This document shows positions 44,022 to 53,368 of a stretch of DNA of 64,000 nucleotides, piece after piece. The notes under the pieces are model-generated. The model saw only the letters and a list, made by a program, of their open reading frames with translations, was not told the origin of the DNA and ran no database searches. The translations under genes and the position numbers were made by a program. The stretch covers positions 186,001 through 250,000 of the forward strand of contig CALUXD010000001.1 in assembly GCA_944324665.1 (NCBI GenBank), given 5' to 3'. Source of the DNA: Candidatus Proelusimicrobium volucris. Its GTDB lineage: Bacteria > Elusimicrobiota > Elusimicrobia > Elusimicrobiales > Elusimicrobiaceae. Position 1 is the first letter of the stretch, and each line of letters begins with the position of its first letter.

Positions 44022-44666
44022 TTATTCGCCTTTTGACAGTCCCAACACTGCTTCTATCTCTTCAAAGACTTTTTCTATGCTCTTGCTTCCGTCTACTGCC
44101 TTGCATTTGCCGCCTCTTTCGTAATACTCTATAAGAGGCTGCGTTTCCTTATGAAATACCTCAAGCCTGTGCCGCGCGCTTTGTTCGTCATCGTCGTGTC
44201 TTATATATAAGGCGCCGCCGCATTTGTTACATTTGCCGCTGTAACCTTCGGCGTTGATATTGTATACCGCGCCGCACTCCTTGCATATTCTGCGAGAAGT
44301 TATGCGTTTTAATACCTCCGCCTCGCTCAATCTTATCAGCACCGCCGCGTCCACCTGGGTGCCATGCTGCGCCAAATAATCGTCCAAGGCCTCGGCTTGA
44401 GCTATCGTTCTCGGAAAGCCGTCAAATATTACGCTGCGTTTCTCGTCCTTTATCGCTTTAACCAGTATGCTTATTATCATCTCGTCGGACGCCAAATTGC
44501 CGCTGTCTATCGTGGCTTCCACTTCCTTACCTAAAGGTGTGCCTAAAGCTATTTCGTGTCGGATAAGGTCACCCGTAGAAATATGCCTGAAATTATACTT
44601 CCCTACAAGTTTCTCCGCCTGCGTGCCTTTGCCCGCGCCCGGGAAACCAAGTAAAACTATATTCAT
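44022..44666 (-). CDS. adk: Adenylate kinase with zinc lid
   Basis: A 214-residue long-type adenylate kinase (AMP + ATP to 2 ADP). The P-loop is GFPGAGKGT (7-15), the AMP site includes STGDLIRHE, and FDGFPRT is conserved. The lid binds zinc through C128, C131, C146 and C149. I use the ATG at 44666 with GAAGG seven bases upstream; a GTG two codons earlier overlaps the spacer. A 94-base gap with a hairpin separates it from secY. Confidence 0.96.
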   Translation of the reverse strand: MNIVLLGFPGAGKGTQAEKLVGKYNFRHISTGDLIRHEIALGTPLGKEVEATIDSGNLASDEMIISILVKAIKDEKRSVIFDGFPRTIAQAEALDDYLAQHGTQVDAAVLIRLSEAEVLKRITSRRICKECGAVYNINAEGYSGKCNKCGGALYIRHDDDEQSARHRLEVFHKETQPLIEYYERGGKCKAVDGSKSIEKVFEEIEAVLGLSKGE

Positions 44667-44703
44667 CGCCACACCTTCGTCCTGCTTCCTTTACTGCTTT
44701 ATT

Positions 44704-44731
44704 GCTCGGCCTCCCTTGACGAAGGCCGAGC
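44704..44731 (-). other. Intergenic hairpin between secY and adk
   Basis: Perfect 9-bp GC-rich inverted repeat (44704-44712 with 44723-44731) and a 10-base loop. No T run follows on the minus strand. It may mark an mRNA processing or attenuation point. Confidence 0.6.
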
Positions 44732-44760
44732 CTTACTCCAAATCTTTTAACGCCGCATTA

Positions 44761-46095
44761 CTACTCGCCTACGTTAAACCAGCGCCCTTTTATACCGCGC
44801 CCTTTCATCAACGGCTGATAGTTATGCGCCAACAAGTGCGCCTGTACCTGCCCAACCGTATCCAATGCTACGCCCACTACGATCAGCAAAGCCGTACCGC
44901 CGAAGTAGAAGGGGACATTAAACTTCGCCCTCAAGAAATCGGGCAATACCGCTATCAAAGACACAAATACCGCGCCAGAGAGCGTTATCCTGTTCATTAC
45001 CCATTCTATATACTTCTGCGTCGGTTCGCCAGGACGTATGCCCGGTATAAAACCGCCCCATTTCTTCATATTCTCCGCCATATCCTTGGGATTAAACGTC
45101 ATCGAATTATAGAAATAGCAGAAGAATATAATCAAAGCTACATATACAGCCATATATGTGATATGGCCGCGGCCCATCCAGTCCATTACCACTTGAGCCC
45201 AGCGCGATTCCGGCATAAACTGAGCTATCGTTAAAGGCATAGAAAGTATCGACATCGCGAAGATTACCGCAATTACGCCGGACTGATCTATCTTCAAAGG
45301 AAGATAGCTCGTTTTCCCGCCGTACATCTTGTTGCCCACCATTCTCTTGGCGTACTGTACCGGGATCTGCCTCTGAGCGGTTTCCACCCAAACGACCAGT
45401 CCCATTATTACCACTACCAAAGCTATTATGATAAGCGCCGTCACAAGCTGCATTTCCTCGCTTCTCACCAATTCCACCAAAGTGTAAATGGCGGAAGGCA
45501 AACGCTCAACTATGCCGGCAAAGATGATTAACGATATACCGTTGCCGATGCCCTTCTCCGTCATCTGCTCGCCCAGCCACATAAGGAACATCGTTCCCGC
45601 GGCTAAAGTAAGCGTGGTCGTTAATATAAACGACCAGGACGGATCTATCACTATCGCCAATCCGCCCGGAGCCGACATCTTCGTTATCGCGACCGTAAGA
45701 CCAAAACCCTGCAGTAATGCCAAAACCAAACCGAACACTCTAGTGATTTGGTTTTCCTTTCTGCGGCCGTATTCCCCTTCCTTGCTCAACTTATCCAAAG
45801 CAGGGAAGATATGCGCGCCTTTTATCAAGCCCATAATGATGGACGCGTTGATATAAGGCATAATACCCAAAGCCAATATAGAGAATCTTCCCAAAGCGCC
45901 GCCGGAGAATATGTTGAGAAAACCCAACATGCCGCCTTCGTGCTGCTTAAAGAAGCTGGCTATGGCATCAGCATTGATGCCGGGTATCGGAACTACAGCG
46001 GCCACCCGAAACACCGCCAGAGCTATTATTACAAATAATATTCTCTTCCTGAGTTCGGGTGACTGCAGAATATTCGCTAAAGGGTTATTATCCAT
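44761..46095 (-). CDS. secY: Protein translocase subunit SecY
   Basis: A 444-residue channel protein with ten membrane helices. The N-terminal helix region (RILFVIIALAVFRVAAVVPIPGIN), the plug region (SGGALGRFSILALGIMPYI) and GNGISLIIFAGI are typical, and the cytoplasmic loops IPVQYAKRM and GFIPGIRPG contact SecA and the ribosome. It overlaps the rplO stop by one base (TAATG). Confidence 0.98.
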   Translation of the reverse strand: MDNNPLANILQSPELRKRILFVIIALAVFRVAAVVPIPGINADAIASFFKQHEGGMLGFLNIFSGGALGRFSILALGIMPYINASIIMGLIKGAHIFPALDKLSKEGEYGRRKENQITRVFGLVLALLQGFGLTVAITKMSAPGGLAIVIDPSWSFILTTTLTLAAGTMFLMWLGEQMTEKGIGNGISLIIFAGIVERLPSAIYTLVELVRSEEMQLVTALIIIALVVVIMGLVVWVETAQRQIPVQYAKRMVGNKMYGGKTSYLPLKIDQSGVIAVIFAMSILSMPLTIAQFMPESRWAQVVMDWMGRGHITYMAVYVALIIFFCYFYNSMTFNPKDMAENMKKWGGFIPGIRPGEPTQKYIEWVMNRITLSGAVFVSLIAVLPDFLRAKFNVPFYFGGTALLIVVGVALDTVGQVQAHLLAHNYQPLMKGRGIKGRWFNVGE

Positions 46096-46556
46096 TATTT
46101 AGCCTTTTTTTCTATGACCGTTACGCTGCCGCCGGCCTTTTCTATCGCCGCTTTCGCAGACGCCGAAAAAGCATGTGCGCTGATCTTGAGAGCCGTCTTT
46201 ATTTCGCCGTTGCCCAAAACTTTTACCTTGCCGAGCTTCTTAACAAGGTTCTTCTTCTTCAAAATTTCGGGGGTTACTTCTTCTCCGGCTTTAAATACTT
46301 TGTCGAAAGAACCGATATTCACCAATTCATATCTGTTCTCAAACATAGCGTTGGAAAAACCGCTCTTCGGGATTCTCCTTACCAAAGGCATCTGGCCGCC
46401 TTCTTTGGACTCCTTTCTGGTATTGCCTGAACGGGAAGTCTGGCCTTTCATACCCTTTGTTGAGGAGCGTCCCATGCCCGAGCCTACGCCCAAGCCGATT
46501 CTTCTCTTCGGTTTTCTGGAACCGTGTTTCGGAAAAAGTGTGCTAAGATCTACCAT
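46095..46556 (-). CDS. rplO: 50S ribosomal protein L15
   Basis: A 153-residue L15: Gly/Arg-rich N-terminus (KRRIGLGVGSGMGRSSTKGMKGQ) and a C-terminal domain ending in SVTVIEKK. It follows rpsE by only 18 bases, so there is no room for rpmD (L30), which often lies here. Confidence 0.97.
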   Translation of the reverse strand: MVDLSTLFPKHGSRKPKRRIGLGVGSGMGRSSTKGMKGQTSRSGNTRKESKEGGQMPLVRRIPKSGFSNAMFENRYELVNIGSFDKVFKAGEEVTPEILKKKNLVKKLGKVKVLGNGEIKTALKISAHAFSASAKAAIEKAGGSVTVIEKKAK

Positions 46557-46574
46557 TTTGTTCTCTCCTATGCC

Positions 46575-47180
46575 TTAAGCCGCGGCTTGCGTTTTTTCTT
46601 CCGCCGCAACTTCCGGCGCGGCGGCAGGGGCCGCAGCCTCTACTGTCTTGCCGCGCTGAGCCAAAACGGCTTCTTTGCTTTTAAGCTGCTCAAGAGCGTT
46701 CATCGTGGCATAAGCCAAGTTGCACGCGTTCGTGCTGCCCAAGCTCTTGGCCAAGATGTTCTTTATGCCGGCCGCTTCCAATACGAGCCTTACACCCGCA
46801 CCGGCGATTACACCGGTACCGGGCGCCGCCGGTTTCATCCAAACCGACGCCGAGCCGAATTTTCCTATCACTTCATGAGGGATAGTATCGTTTACGATCG
46901 GGAACTGTATCGTATGCCTCTTGGCGTGAAATTCCGCCTTAGATACGGCGAACTGTACTTGGTTCGCCTTACCTATCGATACGCCTACCTTGCCGTTGCC
47001 GTCGCCGACTACGACCAAAGCTCTAAACCCAAAGCGTTTACCGCCTTTTACCACTTTGGCCGTTCTCGCTACTTGGATTACGGTGGTTACACCTTCCGCT
47101 TTCGGGCGCATCTGAAACTCGGTCCTCTGACCTTTCGCTTCTTTCTTGTTTTCGCTCTTTGGCGTTTCTTTATTTAACAT
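46575..47180 (-). CDS. rpsE: 30S ribosomal protein S5
   Basis: A 201-residue S5 with the double-stranded RNA-binding domain ([31 protein letters not shown]) and the second domain ([19 protein letters not shown]). The chain is longer than the usual ~165: it has about 25 extra charged residues at the start and an Ala/Glu/Pro tail of about 25 residues. AGGTG lies six bases before the ATG. Confidence 0.97.
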   Translation of the reverse strand: MLNKETPKSENKKEAKGQRTEFQMRPKAEGVTTVIQVARTAKVVKGGKRFGFRALVVVGDGNGKVGVSIGKANQVQFAVSKAEFHAKRHTIQFPIVNDTIPHEVIGKFGSASVWMKPAAPGTGVIAGAGVRLVLEAAGIKNILAKSLGSTNACNLAYATMNALEQLKSKEAVLAQRGKTVEAAAPAAAPEVAAEEKTQAAA

Positions 47181-47193
47181 TTATTCACCTTTG

Positions 47194-47559
47194 TTAAAAT
47201 TTCAATCCGGCTTTGCGCGCCGCTTCCGCCAACGCTTTTATCCTGCCGTGATATATTCTGGCGCCTCTGTCAAAGCAGACTTCCTTGACGCCTTTCTCCA
47301 TAGCTTTCTTGGCTATATATTCGCCAAGAACGCCGGCCGCTTCTATGCTCTTGCCAGACGCTTTAAACTTCCCTTCCAAATCTTTGCTGGAAGTAGCCGC
47401 GCTTACCACGACTTTGCCATTCGCGTCATCTATTACCGAAGCATATAAATAGTTAAGGCTTCTGTATACCGACAATCTGGGCCTTTTCAATCCGGCCGCA
47501 GCCAGTTTCTTTTTGGTTCTCTCTTTCCTGTAAGTATATCTTTCCTGTTTAGTAGCCAT
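47194..47559 (-). CDS. rplR: 50S ribosomal protein L18
   Basis: A 121-residue L18 that binds 5S r[23 protein letters not shown] and the C-terminal [25 protein letters not shown] are diagnostic. It starts two bases after rplF. Confidence 0.97.
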   Translation of the reverse strand: MATKQERYTYRKERTKKKLAAAGLKRPRLSVYRSLNYLYASVIDDANGKVVVSAATSSKDLEGKFKASGKSIEAAGVLGEYIAKKAMEKGVKEVCFDRGARIYHGRIKALAEAARKAGLKF

Positions 47560-47561
47560 AA

Positions 47562-48110
47562 TTATTTACCTCCAGCAGCTTTACCAGCTTTTCTGGTGAT
47601 GTGCTCACCTTGGTATTTGATACCGCTGCCTTTATAGGGTTCTGGCGGTCTTATCTTGCGGATCTTGGCCGCGAAATCGCCTACCAATACTTTGTCGCTG
47701 CCTTTAATCTCCACGATAGGATTTTTGGCATCCGCGGTTACCGTAAGGCCCTGCGGAATATCCAACAATACCGGATGCGAAAAACCTAATTCAAGATTAA
47801 GTTTATTGCCCTGTACCGTCGCTTTGTATCCCAAGCCGTTTACTTCCAACACCTTGGTAAAAGCGGTTTCTACGCCGTTGACTATATTGGCTACTCTGGC
47901 TCTCGTAGTGCCGTACAAAGCGTTAAGCTCTTCTTCCCTCTTGGGATCTACGCTGAAAGTCAGTACCGCGCCTTCAATTTTGGCGTTGATGCCTTCGGGA
48001 ATATTGTAGGACAATGTTCCCAACGGGCCGGTAGCTTTCAAAGCGCTGCCGTTGATCTCTACCTTTACTTTAGCCGGTATTTGTATCGGTTTCTTTCCTA
48101 TTCTGCTCAT
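47562..48110 (-). CDS. rplF: 50S ribosomal protein L6
   Basis: A 182-residue L6 with two similar domains; [12 protein letters not shown] is the standard start and the C-terminal [15 protein letters not shown] the signature. A frame opening 11 codons earlier is rejected because AAGGAGAT precedes this ATG and the extra residues overlap the rpsH end. Confidence 0.97.
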   Translation of the reverse strand: MSRIGKKPIQIPAKVKVEINGSALKATGPLGTLSYNIPEGINAKIEGAVLTFSVDPKREEELNALYGTTRARVANIVNGVETAFTKVLEVNGLGYKATVQGNKLNLELGFSHPVLLDIPQGLTVTADAKNPIVEIKGSDKVLVGDFAAKIRKIRPPEPYKGSGIKYQGEHITRKAGKAAGGK

Positions 48111-48127
48111 TTTTATCTCCTTTACAA

Positions 48128-48520
48128 TTACCAGATCTGGCAAAGCACTTCGCCGCCGACTTTCTCTTCCCTGGCTTTGGCGTCAGTCATTATGCCTTTG
48201 GAAGTAGAGAGTATAGAGGTCCCAAACGCGCCGCGCACAGTGGGTATATCCGTATAAGAGCTGTATACTCTTCTGCCCGGGCGGGAAACTCTCTTCAAAC
48301 CTTGGATAACGCTAAGGTTATCGTCGGTATATTTCAAAAATACTCTTACAAAACCGCCTTTCGTCTCGTTATGAATGGCTTTATAGTTTGATATATAGCC
48401 TTCCTCTTTAAGAACACGGGCGATCTCGGTTTTGATTTTGGAAAAAGGAATATCTACTCTTTCCTTCTTCTTCATATTTGCGTTTCTTATTCTTGTTAAG
48501 AAATCTGCTATTGGATCCAT
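48128..48520 (-). CDS. rpsH: 30S ribosomal protein S8
   Basis: A 130-residue S8: DPIADFLTRIRNAN at the start and STSKGIMTDAKAREEKVGGEVLC at the end are diagnostic. In E. coli S8 also represses its operon by binding mRNA. The ribosome binding site is poor (GGCTAAACTAGAAT before the ATG), in contrast to an unused AGGAGG 90 bases upstream. Confidence 0.97.
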   Translation of the reverse strand: MDPIADFLTRIRNANMKKKERVDIPFSKIKTEIARVLKEEGYISNYKAIHNETKGGFVRVFLKYTDDNLSVIQGLKRVSRPGRRVYSSYTDIPTVRGAFGTSILSTSKGIMTDAKAREEKVGGEVLCQIW

Positions 48521-48613
48521 ATTCTAGTTTAGCCAAAACGAACTTACTTTCCGCCTATAATTTCATCGGGCCGCGCCCGGCGCGGAGTTAAATCCGTTTA
48601 AAGCTTCCTCCTG
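48521..48613 (-). promoter_or_regulatory. 93-nt spacer between rpsN and rpsH with orphan Shine-Dalgarno
   Basis: Most gaps in this cluster are 0-30 bases. This one starts with AGGAGG (48612-48607), directly after the rpsN stop and without any ATG, GTG or TTG in range. A GC-rich hairpin-forming block follows (CCGCGCCGGGCGCGG) and an AT-rich stretch leads to rpsH. It could be an S8-binding control element or the scar of an inserted or deleted segment. Confidence 0.45.
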
Positions 48614-48799
48614 TTACCAGCTTGATTTTTTTACACCAGGAATCAATCCCTGATGGGCCATTTTCCTGAAACAGATACGACAAAGACCGAAATCTCTGTA
48701 ATATCCTCTCGCTCTTCCGCAGATCTGGCAGCGGTTATGATACCTTACTGCAAATTTTTGCGGTTTCGCCATTTTCGCAACCCATGCTTTTGTAGCCAT
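48614..48799 (-). CDS. rpsZ: 30S ribosomal protein S14, type Z
   Basis: A 61-residue zinc-binding S14 with C24-x2-C27 and C40-x2-C43, and the ending [13 protein letters not shown]. The short zinc form is common outside Proteobacteria. It lies between rplE and rpsH as usual. Confidence 0.97.
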   Translation of the reverse strand: MATKAWVAKMAKPQKFAVRYHNRCQICGRARGYYRDFGLCRICFRKMAHQGLIPGVKKSSW

Positions 48800-48819
48800 A
48801 GTTTAGTCGCGCTCCTTTA

Positions 48820-49419
48820 TTATTTTGTGCCTTTCTCTTTTCTGAAAGGAAAACCCATGAATTCCATCAATTTCTCGCCGTCACTGTCTTTCTTGGCGGT
48901 CGTTACGAAGGAGATGTTCATTCCATGTGCTTTGGGAGATTTTTCCACGTCTATCTCCGGAAATACGTAGTGCTCGCGAATGCCGATGTTCAGATTACCT
49001 CTGCCGTCAAAGCATTTGCCAAAACCCTGAAAGTCTCTTATGCGCGGGGCTACGATGTTGACGAATCTGTCAAAAAATTCGTACATTTTGTCGCCGCGTA
49101 AGGTTACTCTCACGCCGATGGGCATACCTTCTCTAAGTTTGAAGTTGGAGATGGATTTCTTTGCCCTTCTGACTTGGGCGAGTTGGCCCGCTATATTGGT
49201 AAGGTCTTCCCTCGCGATATCCAAAAATTTGATATCTTCCTTAGCGTCCGCTACGCCGATATTGATTACTATCTTCTCAAGTTTCGGGGCGGCCATGGGG
49301 CTCTTTACGCCCATATCCTTGAGAAGGGCCGGAAGAACGTTCTCTTTATAATACGTCTTAAGCCTAGGCTGATAGTTCTCAGCTTTTACCGTTTTCTTCG
49401 TTTCTTTTTTCTCAGTCAT
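48820..49419 (-). CDS. rplE: 50S ribosomal protein L5
   Basis: A 199-residue L5 contacting 5S rRNA and the P-site tRNA. LEKIVINIGVADAKED, REGMPIGVRVTLRG, RDFQGF and REHYVFPEID are conserved. The N-terminus has about 15 more residues (Lys/Glu/Thr-rich) than average. Confidence 0.97.
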   Translation of the reverse strand: MTEKKETKKTVKAENYQPRLKTYYKENVLPALLKDMGVKSPMAAPKLEKIVINIGVADAKEDIKFLDIAREDLTNIAGQLAQVRRAKKSISNFKLREGMPIGVRVTLRGDKMYEFFDRFVNIVAPRIRDFQGFGKCFDGRGNLNIGIREHYVFPEIDVEKSPKAHGMNISFVTTAKKDSDGEKLMEFMGFPFRKEKGTK

Positions 49420-49432
49420 TTTTCTTCCCGCC

Positions 49433-49738
49433 TTATATCGCTTCGTTGCATTTGCGGCAAACTCTCGTTACCGTGCCGCTCTGCTCTACTTTATTTTTGG
49501 GCGTCATATGCTTCTTGCATTTGGAGCACACCACCGCCACGTTTGAGGCGTCTATCGGGGCTTCCATCTTCTGTATGCCGCCTTTGTTGTTCTGGTTCGG
49601 TTTTACGTGCTTGGAGATCATATTTATCCCGGTCACCACGACTTTGTTCTTAGACGGCATTACTTCCCTTATTTCGCCAGTCTTGCCTTTGTCTTTACCG
49701 GCCAGAATGATTACCTTATCGTTCTTCTTAAGATTCAT
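49433..49738 (-). CDS. rplX: 50S ribosomal protein L24 with C-terminal zinc ribbon
   Basis: A 101-residue L24. The KOW motif is at the start (KKNDKVIILAGKDKGKTGEI) and KHVKPNQNNKGGI is conserved. The C-terminal part has C71-x2-C74 and C94-x2-C97, a zinc ribbon also present in some other bacteria such as Thermus. It initiates 50S assembly. Confidence 0.97.
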   Translation of the reverse strand: MNLKKNDKVIILAGKDKGKTGEIREVMPSKNKVVVTGINMISKHVKPNQNNKGGIQKMEAPIDASNVAVVCSKCKKHMTPKNKVEQSGTVTRVCRKCNEAI

Positions 49739-49740
49739 AA

Positions 49741-50109
49741 TTATATTACCTCCGGGGCCAAGGAGATTATCTTAAGGAAATTCTTTTCCCTAAGTTCTCT
49801 CGCCACGGGCCCGAATACACGCGTACCTTTCGGCTCGCCGTTCTCATTGATTAAACATACGGCGTTGTCGTCAAAGCGGATATAGGATCCGTCTTTTCTG
49901 CGTTTTTCCCTGGCGACTCTTACCACTACCGCGCGAACTACGTCGCCTTTCTTTACGTTGGAGGTCGGGATTGCGTCCCTTACGGAACACATCACAACAT
50001 CGCCAAGAGAGGCAAAGTCCCTGTGGTGCCCGCCTCTTACTTTAAAGCACTGCACCTTTCTCGCGCCGGAGTTGTCTGCCACATTAAGTATGCTTCTTAA
50101 CTGAATCAT
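49741..50109 (-). CDS. rplN: 50S ribosomal protein L14
   Basis: A 122-residue L14, the exact standard length. [20 protein letters not shown] and the C-terminal [27 protein letters not shown] are invariant blocks. It forms bridges to 16S rRNA helix 14. Confidence 0.98.
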   Translation of the reverse strand: MIQLRSILNVADNSGARKVQCFKVRGGHHRDFASLGDVVMCSVRDAIPTSNVKKGDVVRAVVVRVAREKRRKDGSYIRFDDNAVCLINENGEPKGTRVFGPVARELREKNFLKIISLAPEVI

Positions 50110-50129
50110 ATTCTATATCTCCGTTACTT

Positions 50130-50399
50130 TTATCCAAGGGCCTTTTCCACTATCTTGGAAATGCGCCATCTTTTAAGTTTGGACAAGGGCCTCGTTGCCA
50201 TTATCTCTACCTTGTCGCCAATTTTGCTTTCATTACCCTCGTCGTGGGCGTGATAGCATTTGGAAGTTCTGATTATCTTTCCGTAAAAAGAGTGCTTCTT
50301 CGTCGTAGTAACTTCAACGGTGCGGGTCTTGTTCATCTTGTCGGAAGTTACTATTCCCGTCATCACTTTCCTTTTTGCGCGATTTGTAATATTTTCCAT
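50130..50399 (-). CDS. rpsQ: 30S ribosomal protein S17
   Basis: An 89-residue OB-fold protein: GIVTSDKMNKTRTVEV, HAHDEGNESKIGDKVEIMATRPLSKLKRW. It binds 16S rRNA helix 11 early in assembly. Spacing to rpmC is 13 bases. Confidence 0.97.
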   Translation of the reverse strand: MENITNRAKRKVMTGIVTSDKMNKTRTVEVTTTKKHSFYGKIIRTSKCYHAHDEGNESKIGDKVEIMATRPLSKLKRWRISKIVEKALG

Positions 50400-50412
50400 T
50401 TATCAAATCCTC

Positions 50413-50616
50413 TTATTTGGACTGCGCCTTCTCTCTTATTAATGTGTTGAGCAAGGCGATTTCGCGTCTGACGACTCTAATTTCCATAGGGTTGGATAGC
50501 GGAGTCGTGCTGTGTTTAAAGAGAAGGTTAAACTGTTTCTCTTTTGCTTTAGCCAGCAGATCCTGAAGGTCCGCTAAGCTCTTCTGTTTTAAGGTTTCTT
50601 TTTCTTTGGCCTTCAT
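50413..50616 (-). CDS. rpmC: 50S ribosomal protein L29
   Basis: A 67-residue helical hairpin protein at the tunnel exit. SLADLQDLLAKAKEKQFNLLF and the second helix EIRVVRREIALLNTLIRE identify it. It lies three bases after rplP. Confidence 0.96.
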   Translation of the reverse strand: MKAKEKETLKQKSLADLQDLLAKAKEKQFNLLFKHSTTPLSNPMEIRVVRREIALLNTLIREKAQSK

Positions 50617-50619
50617 AAA

Positions 50620-51030
50620 TTACCTTCTTACCACAAGTTTCGTCTTTATAGGCAATTTGTCTGACGCAAGGCGAAAAGCTTGTTTCGTTTCTTCTAAAGC
50701 TGTACCTTCAATCTCAAACAAAATGCGGCCCGGCTTCACTACACATACCCAATGGTCCGGTGCGCCTTTTCCCTTTCCCATCCTGGTTTCCGCAGGGTGC
50801 TTGGTGATAGCTTTATCAGGGAAAATTCTCGTCCACATCTTACCTTTCTTCCTTACGAATCTGGAAAGAGTGATACGAGCGGCCTCTATCTGTCTGGCCG
50901 TTATCCATTTCGGCTCCAAAGCCTTTAAGCCGTATTCTCCGAAGGATACTTCCGCGCCTCTCTTGGCGTTCCCTTTTATGCGGGGAGCCGAATGAGGTTT
51001 GCGATATTTTACTCTTTTAGGCATTAACAT
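50620..51030 (-). CDS. rplP: 50S ribosomal protein L16
   Basis: A 136-residue L16: [21 protein letters not shown] and the conserved [30 protein letters not shown]-like KGKGAPDHW and the C-terminal [10 protein letters not shown] keep the ATG two codons before MPKR because AGAGGA lies seven bases upstream of it. L16 organises the A-site region. Confidence 0.97.
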   Translation of the reverse strand: MLMPKRVKYRKPHSAPRIKGNAKRGAEVSFGEYGLKALEPKWITARQIEAARITLSRFVRKKGKMWTRIFPDKAITKHPAETRMGKGKGAPDHWVCVVKPGRILFEIEGTALEETKQAFRLASDKLPIKTKLVVRR

Positions 51031-51048
51031 ATTCTATTCCTCTCCCCC

Positions 51049-51816
51049 TTATTTATCCTGCGCGGCCGCTTTCTTGGCCGGAGCTTTGCTCTCTTCGGCG
51101 GGGGTTACCTTCTCCTCTACACCGTGCGTAGCGCTGCCTTCCTGCATTTCTCTGTGCTTTCTAAGTTCGTTTAATATCTCTTTGGGAGTCTTGGCAAAGT
51201 GGATCTTCTTGAATATCCATACCTTTATGCCGATTTTCCCGCTGACCGTATTGGCTTCATAAGTGCCATAGTCTATATCCGCGCAGAGAGTATGCAAAGG
51301 TACACGGCCTTCTCTCTTCCACTCGGTTCTGGCGATTTCCGCACCGCCGAGCCTGCCGCCTACCATTATCTTAATACCCAAAGCCTTGCCGGCCAAAGCC
51401 TTGTCTATCGCTTTCTTCATAGCGGCGCCGTAGTGGGCGCGTTTCTCTATCTGGAAAGCTATCGACTGGGCTACCAGCCTGGCATCCGTTTCGGGATTTT
51501 TAATCTCTATTACGTTGACAAAGGTCTTGCTGCCGGTGAGCTTTTCCAAGTCCTTTCTCAAAGCTTCAATATCGGCGCCTTTCTTGCCGATTACCACACC
51601 CGGCCTTGCCGTGTGTATGTTTACCCTTAAAAAGGATCCCGCCCTCTCGATTCCGACGGAGCTTACCGCCGCGAGCTGGAACCTCGATTCCACTATCTGC
51701 CTTATCTGGTAATCTTCCATAATAAGAGCAGGCATATTCTTAGGGGCAAACCATCTTGACTGCCAATCTTGGGTATAACCAAGCCTTAATCCTTTGGGGT
51801 GTATCTTATGTCCCAT
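51049..51816 (-). CDS. rpsC: 30S ribosomal protein S3
   Basis: A 255-residue S3. The KH domain contains RPGVVIGKKGADIEALRKDLEKL and the C-terminal domain GRLGGAEIARTEWKREGRVPLHTLCADIDY. The last 35 residues are a low-complexity Ala/Lys/Glu tail. S3 lines the mRNA entry channel and has helicase activity. It overlaps the rplV stop by one base. Confidence 0.97.
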   Translation of the reverse strand: MGHKIHPKGLRLGYTQDWQSRWFAPKNMPALIMEDYQIRQIVESRFQLAAVSSVGIERAGSFLRVNIHTARPGVVIGKKGADIEALRKDLEKLTGSKTFVNVIEIKNPETDARLVAQSIAFQIEKRAHYGAAMKKAIDKALAGKALGIKIMVGGRLGGAEIARTEWKREGRVPLHTLCADIDYGTYEANTVSGKIGIKVWIFKKIHFAKTPKEILNELRKHREMQEGSATHGVEEKVTPAEESKAPAKKAAAQDK

Positions 51817-52196
51817 TATTTAAGCCCTCCCTTTGCGGGGCGTGCGCCCTTCTTCTCGTCGCTTACGATTACCGTTAAGTGACATACGCTTTTCTTATAA
51901 GGCATAGCTCTGCCTTGCGGGCCGGGCTGTACTCTTTTTAAGTGCTTCATAGGGCCTATGTTAGCATAAGCCTCTTTGATGTATACTTTGGAAAAATCCA
52001 ACTTCTTGCCGGATTTTACCTGCAGGTTTGAAGCCGCGGAATGAATAGTCTTCTGAACCAACTCGCTGCAGCGAAGGCCGGTAAAAGGTATCATGCCTTC
52101 CGCCGCCTTTACGCTTTTGCCGCGAACCAAGTCCAACAACAAGCCTACCTTCCTGCTGCCGTACCTTTGAAATTTAGCTTTTGAACAAGCTTCCAT
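51816..52196 (-). CDS. rplV: 50S ribosomal protein L22
   Basis: A 126-residue L22. The extended beta-hairpin that lines the exit tunnel is [29 protein letters not shown]; the core begins [17 protein letters not shown]. Sequence around the hairpin tip shows no sign of macrolide-resistance duplication. Confidence 0.97.
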   Translation of the reverse strand: MEACSKAKFQRYGSRKVGLLLDLVRGKSVKAAEGMIPFTGLRCSELVQKTIHSAASNLQVKSGKKLDFSKVYIKEAYANIGPMKHLKRVQPGPQGRAMPYKKSVCHLTVIVSDEKKGARPAKGGLK

Positions 52197-52215
52197 ATCA
52201 AATCCTCGTTATCTC

Positions 52216-52497
52216 TTATTTCAAGGCCTTGGACTCTTTGGTCATGCCGCCGTGGCCTTTAAACGTCCTGGTGAAAGCAAATTCACCAAGTTTGTGCCCT
52301 ATCATTCTTTCGCTTACATATACCGGCAAAAACTTCCTGCCGTTATGTACCAAGAACGTATGCCCCACAAACGCGGGAACTATAGTGCACGCTCTGGACC
52401 ATGTCTTGATCTGCTTCTTATCTGTCGGAGACATAGCCTCTACAGCTTCAAGTAAGTTATGGTCTACATAAGGACCTTTCTTTGTGCTTCTTGACAT
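52216..52497 (-). CDS. rpsS: 30S ribosomal protein S19
   Basis: A 93-residue S19: [16 protein letters not shown] at the start and [16 protein letters not shown] near the end are diagnostic. It forms the head of the 30S subunit with S13. Two bases separate it from rplB. Confidence 0.98.
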   Translation of the reverse strand: MSRSTKKGPYVDHNLLEAVEAMSPTDKKQIKTWSRACTIVPAFVGHTFLVHNGRKFLPVYVSERMIGHKLGEFAFTRTFKGHGGMTKESKALK

Positions 52498-52499
52498 AA

Positions 52500-53342
52500 T
52501 TAGTTAGCTCCCGACGAGTTTTTACGTCTGTCTTTTATGATCATCCAATCCCAGGTCTTCGCGGGTCTGGTCTTCAAACCGCGAGAAATCTGGTTCCAAG
52601 GCGATCTGGGTATATTGCCGCCCTTTGAGTGGCCTCTACCGCCGCCCATAGGATGGTCTACCGCGTTCATCGCGTTACCGCGTACCGTCGGTTTAATGCC
52701 GCGATGTCTGTTTCTGCCGGCATTACCTATTACTACCGCGTTATGTTCCGTATTGCCTACCTGGCCGATTGTGGCGCAGCAGTTCTCCGGAATGAGCCTG
52801 ATCTCGCCTGAGGGCATCTTGATATGGACATAGCCGCCGTCTTTGGCCATGATTTGAGCCTGTGATCCGGCCGAACGCGCCAACTGCGCGCCCTTGCCTA
52901 CTTTAAGCTCTATCGCGTGGATAAAAGTACCTTCGGGAATATTTTTTAACGGAAGGCAGTTACCCACTTTAATATCTGCTTTGGGCCCTGACATAACTGT
53001 ATCGCCGACTTTTAAACCGATGGGATGTATCATATACTGCTTATCGCCATCAGCGTAATTTAAAAGGCAAATGCGGGCAGACCTGTTCGGATCGTATTCT
53101 ATCGATACTACCTTGGCAGGTACGCCGTATTTGGCTCTCTTAAAATCTATTTTCCTGTAGGATTGCTTATGGCCTCCGCCGATATGGCGTACCATAATCA
53201 TACCCGTATTGTTTCTGCCGCCGCTCTTCCTTAAACCTTTGGTAAGCCTCTTTTCGGGAGTCTTCTTGGTTATCTCGGAGAAGTCGGCAACCGTGATCGT
53301 TCTCCTGGAGGGAGTATACGGTTTGAATGTCTTTATAGGCAT
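52500..53342 (-). CDS. rplB: 50S ribosomal protein L2
   Basis: A 280-residue L2 near the peptidyl transferase centre. [19 protein letters not shown], the GRNNTG segment and the C-terminal [18 protein letters not shown] (with the conserved histidine) are present. Order rplW-rplB-rpsS is standard. Confidence 0.98.
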   Translation of the reverse strand: MPIKTFKPYTPSRRTITVADFSEITKKTPEKRLTKGLRKSGGRNNTGMIMVRHIGGGHKQSYRKIDFKRAKYGVPAKVVSIEYDPNRSARICLLNYADGDKQYMIHPIGLKVGDTVMSGPKADIKVGNCLPLKNIPEGTFIHAIELKVGKGAQLARSAGSQAQIMAKDGGYVHIKMPSGEIRLIPENCCATIGQVGNTEHNAVVIGNAGRNRHRGIKPTVRGNAMNAVDHPMGGGRGHSKGGNIPRSPWNQISRGLKTRPAKTWDWMIIKDRRKNSSGAN

Positions 53343-53368
53343 ATTTGTAACTTTTCTCCTTTTCTCGG

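Noticed and set aside
44467-45234. 255-codon plus-strand frame across adk and secY
   Set aside because: It is antisense to both conserved genes and crosses the intergenic hairpin. No recognisable domain is present.
46524-47177. 217-codon plus-strand frame over rpsE
   Set aside because: Antisense to ribosomal protein S5 and very rich in Arg and Tyr, typical of reverse reading of a conserved gene.
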